Part shown: in pieces, positions 60,423-64,000 of the stretch
Position numbering within the stretch: the stretch's first letter is position 1
Layout of the letters: each line of letters begins with the position of its first letter
DNA from: a virus
Length of the DNA stretch: 64,000 nucleotides
IMG/VR virus record: IMGVR_UViG_3300042888_002550
Span: 1-64,000 of that record
Direction: 5' to 3' (one strand)
Notes under the pieces: model-generated
Seen by the model: only the letters and a program-made list of their open reading frames with translations
Databases searched by the model: none
What the model was told of the DNA's origin: nothing
Position numbers and translations under genes: made by a program

Positions 60423-62021
60423 TTAACAAATTTTAGTGTTATATTTATTTTTTTCCGTTTTATAATTACATCTTAATTGGGTGACATCTAAAGGCTCAGA
60501 GTAAAATCTAAACTTAGAAATCCCCCCCATAAAACTCCCAGCGAAATTTTCTTGTATTGGTAAATCATAATCTTTTGGGTCAGGACCACCAAATGTTCTT
60601 GTTTCAATTAAACCTTGTGTACCACCACCTAAACTCATAGTGTATGGAACACCTAATTGTTTTTCTGGCCAATCATCCAAACCTTTAGGTATCATTTCTT
60701 TAACAACTCTAACTCTATATTTCAAATAACCATCAATATAAAATGATAGTTGACCAGGTCTTGAACAATATTGTGGATTTAATGGACTACAAGGGCAATC
60801 TAATTTATCTTCCGGTATCATATAATCCGCGTCATATCTAACTACAACATGAACCCATTTATCTGATGAGACCATACCTGACATTGAATATGATTCTTCA
60901 ACAGTATAACCGGTAACATAAGTACCACCACTTGTTCTACAACATTCAATAGTTGAACCGGAACATTGACCACTAAAAGATAATTTACGATATCCTATAC
61001 TACCATCATCTCTAATTCTAAACCCTATTATATTGTCTACAACATCAGTGATATAGTCCTTTTCACCATAATATGGATATGAACCGGTATCTGTACATTC
61101 ACAAACAGAACATTGACAAGTATCACAAGTTTGATTATCACAATTTTTTAAAGTGTAATATAAAAATGGATTCATCCCACTCATAGCGTCTGTATGTAAA
61201 ATAGGTGGGTTTAATGTATGTCCACTATCTAAACAAGTTGTATGACCAGTTTCTCCGGAGAAAAAATCCCAAAATTTATTTTCAGCTCTTAACCCCATAG
61301 TATGAAAAAATCCGTTATTATTAGGGTAAATACTATTTAATATATTGTTAGGTATTATAGGGTTAGAATCTTTTTTTAACCAAAATTCTGATGTCCAACC
61401 AACACTAAATTTATTAGGTAAAACTTGATAATCAATTACTGGATTTGGTAATTCTGGTGGTGGACAACTACAACCATTAGTACAAACATTATCTAAACAA
61501 TCATTATCGTGAGGAATACAATCTAAAAATTTATTATCACTTATTTTTTTAATAGGATAATTTTCAAGTTTATAAAACCCTTGATAAAACCCACCATTAA
61601 ACTGACTGTAATTACCAGAACAATCTCCAGTAAATATAATTGGATATTCATATGTGCTACCCGTTACTTGGGTCATATAGAATCTAGGATCTCCACTAGT
61701 GATGTATAAAGTTTCACCGGTTAAATTTGGTACAAACCCATTATCAACACCAGTTAAACCAATATCACATAATGTCAAGCCAGATTTAGGTAAAATGGCG
61801 TCTTTCCATGTGGTTAAACTATAAATTGTGCGACCACTAACACAATCACTATCATTAAAATCAAAATAAACTAAAAGTGTATCACCTGAAATTATATTAT
61901 TACAGTATAGTGTAGTATGATCATACCCTCTCATGTCAGAACTTAATACTAAATCCCAATAATTAACATTAGTTAATCTTAACCTTAAATTTTTAAACGC
62001 ATAATTGTTAACTATACTCAT
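60423..62021 (-). CDS. Large LamG-like adhesin with Cys-rich segments
   Basis: A 532-residue protein. The central region is unusually cysteine-rich (CIPHDNDCLDNVCTNGCSCP and CDNQTCDTCQCSVCECTDTG), which may bind metals or form stabilising cross-links. The C-terminal half is LamG-like: KWVHVVVRYDADYMIP, GQLSFYIDGYLKYRVRV, then GSFMGGISKFRFYSEPLDVT. Long asparagine-rich loops are interspersed. Probably a receptor-binding protein. A promoter box lies five bases before the ATG. Confidence 0.65.
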   Translation of the reverse strand: MSIVNNYAFKNLRLRLTNVNYWDLVLSSDMRGYDHTTLYCNNIISGDTLLVYFDFNDSDCVSGRTIYSLTTWKDAILPKSGLTLCDIGLTGVDNGFVPNLTGETLYITSGDPRFYMTQVTGSTYEYPIIFTGDCSGNYSQFNGGFYQGFYKLENYPIKKISDNKFLDCIPHDNDCLDNVCTNGCSCPPPELPNPVIDYQVLPNKFSVGWTSEFWLKKDSNPIIPNNILNSIYPNNNGFFHTMGLRAENKFWDFFSGETGHTTCLDSGHTLNPPILHTDAMSGMNPFLYYTLKNCDNQTCDTCQCSVCECTDTGSYPYYGEKDYITDVVDNIIGFRIRDDGSIGYRKLSFSGQCSGSTIECCRTSGGTYVTGYTVEESYSMSGMVSSDKWVHVVVRYDADYMIPEDKLDCPCSPLNPQYCSRPGQLSFYIDGYLKYRVRVVKEMIPKGLDDWPEKQLGVPYTMSLGGGTQGLIETRTFGGPDPKDYDLPIQENFAGSFMGGISKFRFYSEPLDVTQLRCNYKTEKNKYNTKIC

Positions 62022-62026
62022 ACCAT

Positions 62027-62034
62027 ATAAATAT
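62027..62034 (-). promoter_or_regulatory. Promoter box ATATTTAT before the Cys-rich LamG gene
   Basis: Coding-strand GTTAATATTTATATGGTATG, five bases before the ATG at 62021. Confidence 0.4.
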
Positions 62035-62045
62035 TAACTTAATGG

Positions 62046-62291
62046 TTAAATAGAATAAATAATTGATTCAACTATAGATTTTTGACTTGGTGTTAAATTG
62101 GCGATAAACCAATCTTTTTTTGATATAATTTCTAAATGTTTTTTATTATCAACAATCCTATTAACATCATTTTCTGTTTTATTGGGGATGTTATTTAAAT
62201 TATTGATTAAATTAACACTATCAAATGTTGATGATATTAATTTTTGTATATCATCTTCTGTTAATATTATTTCAAGTGGATTTAGTTTCAT
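62046..62291 (-). CDS. Small unknown helical protein
   Basis: An 81-residue lysine- and asparagine-rich helical protein (LTEDDIQKLISSTFDSVNLI, then LTPSQKSIVESIIYSI). No recognised family. It lies between two fibre genes, 23 bases after the repeat fibre, as small chaperones for fibre assembly often do. That role is not shown by the sequence. Confidence 0.5.
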   Translation of the reverse strand: MKLNPLEIILTEDDIQKLISSTFDSVNLINNLNNIPNKTENDVNRIVDNKKHLEIISKKDWFIANLTPSQKSIVESIIYSI

Positions 62292-62314
62292 ATTTGTAAT
62301 TTAATTTTTAATTA

Positions 62315-63973
62315 TTAGAATGTTGATAAACCAGATCTTTTCCAGCCAACTGATGTTTTGATGTATATGTAACTATCATCCCAAGCTGTATCACCTTGAC
62401 TACCATTACTATCTGTAGTACCAGTTGGTGTATATTGAATTTCCAATCTTAATTGACTAAAACCACTAAGACCTATTAAATGTAATGTTGAGGTTGGTGT
62501 ACTTATACCTATACCAACATTTATAACACCATTACCTAATACCATTGAATCGTTTTGATCAACAATGGCGTTATAACCTACAGCGGTAGCGTTTGTTAAG
62601 TTGGTGGTGATACAATCACTACCTAAACCTAAAAAAGTGTTATAATTACCTGTAGTGTTACTAAGTCCAGAACCCCAACCTATTGATGTGTTACCTAAAC
62701 CTATTGTATTACCACCTAAAGCACCATAACCAATACCAGTATTTATGTTACCAGTGGTATTAGAAGTTATAGATTGATTCCCTATACCAGTATTTTGATA
62801 ACCAGTAGTATTTTGGAATAAAGAGTAGTGACCAGCAGAAACATTTTCATAACCACTAACATTATCATGTAACGCATATATCCCTAACCCAGTATTAACA
62901 TAACCATCAATATTACTAGGTATAGAATTATAACCTATTCCAGTATTACCATAACCAATAGTATTACTTTGTAAAGAACCAGAACCAATGGCCGTATTAC
63001 CACCATTTATAGTGTTTGATTCTAATGAATAAGTACCAATGGCAGTATTATCAATACCAGTACTATTACTTTTAAGTGCGTAAGTACCAAGACCAGTATT
63101 GGAATAACCTATAGTATTAGCACTTAACACTTCACTACCAAAACCAGTATTTCTAATACCAGTGGAGTTATAAAATAAAACATCCTTACCTCCAGCTGTA
63201 TTTGTCACATATGTTGTACCAGTTGAGCCGACATCACTACCACCAGTACCAAATGTTAAACCTTTTATATATAAATCTCTTATCAAAGATAAAATTCCTT
63301 TAATACAAACATCCGATAAACAACCCCCAGAAATTACAAAGTCCAATGGTCGCCAAATAGCGTCACCATTTGAGTTAGATGATATTAAGACGTAATCGGT
63401 ATTCGCCCCATCAATAATGGTTAAACGATCTGTTTGGGTTCTACCCTTAACTTCATTCCAAGTTGTTGAACCAGACTTTAAAAACCACCAAGGGTATGTT
63501 GTTCCGGAAAGGTAGTTTAATACATTAGTGAAAGTTCCCCCTGAAAACTCACCTGGAGAATATTCATCTAGGTTTGTTGGTGTCATATCAAAAGACACAC
63601 CACTATAATAGATGTCAAAACTATTACCATCAACGATTATAGTATTAGTTATACTAAAAGCGTCAACATGTTGAGTTAGTCCACTATTAGAAGCCGTTAT
63701 CGCGGATAAATAAGGTCCGGCAATATCCATATTACTATCATTAAAATAAAAAGTGGTACTACCGGTAGTACCTGTGAAAGTCCCATTAATTATTGGTCCG
63801 TAAGTCGCAGTAATACCGGTACTAGTATTATCTAACCCTAAAGGTAGGTCTAAATAGTCTGTCCCTAAAATAGTATATTGTTGGACATTAACAGAACCTG
63901 AAAGTGTACCATCAGTATTTGGATATTCTTTTATCTGTGACGAAAAATTAACTTGTGTTCTAAAATTACTCAT
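62315..63973 (-). CDS. Tail fibre with YadA-like head repeats
   Basis: A 552-residue fibre. The N-terminal 215 residues include TLSGSVNVQQYTILGTDYLD and ASNSGLTQHVDAFSITN. Residues about 265-475 contain repeats of NTGLGTYALKSNSTGIDNTA and NTAIGTYSLESNTINGGNTA, each about 15 residues, as in the fibre at 52288. A C-terminal NVGIGISTPTSTLHLIGLS and WDDSYIYIKTSVGWKRSG resemble fibre-end motifs that bind a chaperone or host. The repeats suggest a trimeric coil-like rod. Confidence 0.72.
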   Translation of the reverse strand: MSNFRTQVNFSSQIKEYPNTDGTLSGSVNVQQYTILGTDYLDLPLGLDNTSTGITATYGPIINGTFTGTTGSTTFYFNDSNMDIAGPYLSAITASNSGLTQHVDAFSITNTIIVDGNSFDIYYSGVSFDMTPTNLDEYSPGEFSGGTFTNVLNYLSGTTYPWWFLKSGSTTWNEVKGRTQTDRLTIIDGANTDYVLISSNSNGDAIWRPLDFVISGGCLSDVCIKGILSLIRDLYIKGLTFGTGGSDVGSTGTTYVTNTAGGKDVLFYNSTGIRNTGFGSEVLSANTIGYSNTGLGTYALKSNSTGIDNTAIGTYSLESNTINGGNTAIGSGSLQSNTIGYGNTGIGYNSIPSNIDGYVNTGLGIYALHDNVSGYENVSAGHYSLFQNTTGYQNTGIGNQSITSNTTGNINTGIGYGALGGNTIGLGNTSIGWGSGLSNTTGNYNTFLGLGSDCITTNLTNATAVGYNAIVDQNDSMVLGNGVINVGIGISTPTSTLHLIGLSGFSQLRLEIQYTPTGTTDSNGSQGDTAWDDSYIYIKTSVGWKRSGLSTF

Positions 63974-63992
63974 ATCAATATATCTTTATGTA

Positions 63993-64000
63993 ATAAATAT
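63993..64000 (-). promoter_or_regulatory. Promoter box ATATTTAT at window edge
   Basis: Coding-strand ATATTTATTACATAAAG, 19 bases before the start at 63973; the box touches the end of the window, so its upstream context is unseen. Confidence 0.35.

Noticed and set aside
1-64000. tRNA genes or CRISPR arrays
   Set aside because: I looked for cloverleaf-like GC-richer segments and for regularly spaced direct repeats; none was found. Repeats seen are in fibre or endonuclease coding regions or AT-rich gaps.

Overview
This window is part of the genome of a large, strongly AT-rich, T4-like contractile-tailed phage. It holds the T4-type replication core (gp41 helicase, gp32, UvsX, family B polymerase, RNase H-type exonuclease, class Ia ribonucleotide reductase) and T4-type tail and neck genes (gp6, gp25, gp53-like, tape measure, gp19 tube, gp18 sheath, gp13, gp14-like, gp15-like). 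The host is probably a Bacteroidota (flavobacterial) cell. The start codons have A-rich leaders and no Shine-Dalgarno sequence, several replication genes carry a TATATTTG box matching the Bacteroidota TAnnTTTG element, and one tail fibre has an ice-binding-like domain common in flavobacteria. This host call is inference. No tRNA, terminase, portal or capsid gene is seen, so the window is one part of a bigger genome.

Layout. Nearly everything is on the minus strand. 1-1202: baseplate wedge gp6 (cut by the window edge) and gp25. 1309-10528: nucleotide and replication block, read right to left as gp32, UvsX, exonuclease, an unknown, helicase, NrdB, then NrdA in three pieces. 10626-12544: small unknown genes. 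12582-23379: baseplate and tail core (a 1607-residue M23 peptidase protein, gp53-like protein, an 808-residue structural protein, tape measure, and an overlapping chaperone pair). 23464-31970: unknown probable virion proteins, tail tube and two homing endonucleases. 32052-34841: sheath. 34949-42807: fibre genes with a GIY-YIG endonuclease among them. 42804-44380: tail terminator-like and neck-like genes. 44436-48008, plus strand: SNF2 helicase, glutaredoxin and neck protein gp13. 48047-51256: DNA polymerase. 51317-63973: a second, larger adhesin and fibre block.

The most striking feature is protein splicing in the DNA-synthesis enzymes. NrdA is encoded by three separate adjacent ORFs that end and begin with intein halves: N-extein+IntN1, then IntC1+middle extein+IntN2, then IntC2+C-extein. 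Two successive trans-splicing events would rebuild an enzyme of about 769 residues. The first junction falls directly after the catalytic radical cysteine. The DNA polymerase separately carries a 154-residue cis mini-intein inside its catalytic GDTD motif. Thus both dNTP production and DNA synthesis depend on splicing.

Other points of interest: a probable -2 programmed frameshift joining two tail assembly chaperones just upstream of the tape measure gene; two related promoter motifs that mostly sort with replication versus virion genes; two paralogous Vsr-like homing endonucleases flanking the tail tube gene, one with its start codon inside a hairpin that also contains its promoter; an adhesin block with five LamG-like genes and a fibre ending in a rearranged DUF3494 ice-binding-like domain; and several unknown virion-type proteins sharing an N-terminal (L/I)xE motif like T4 prohead protease sites.
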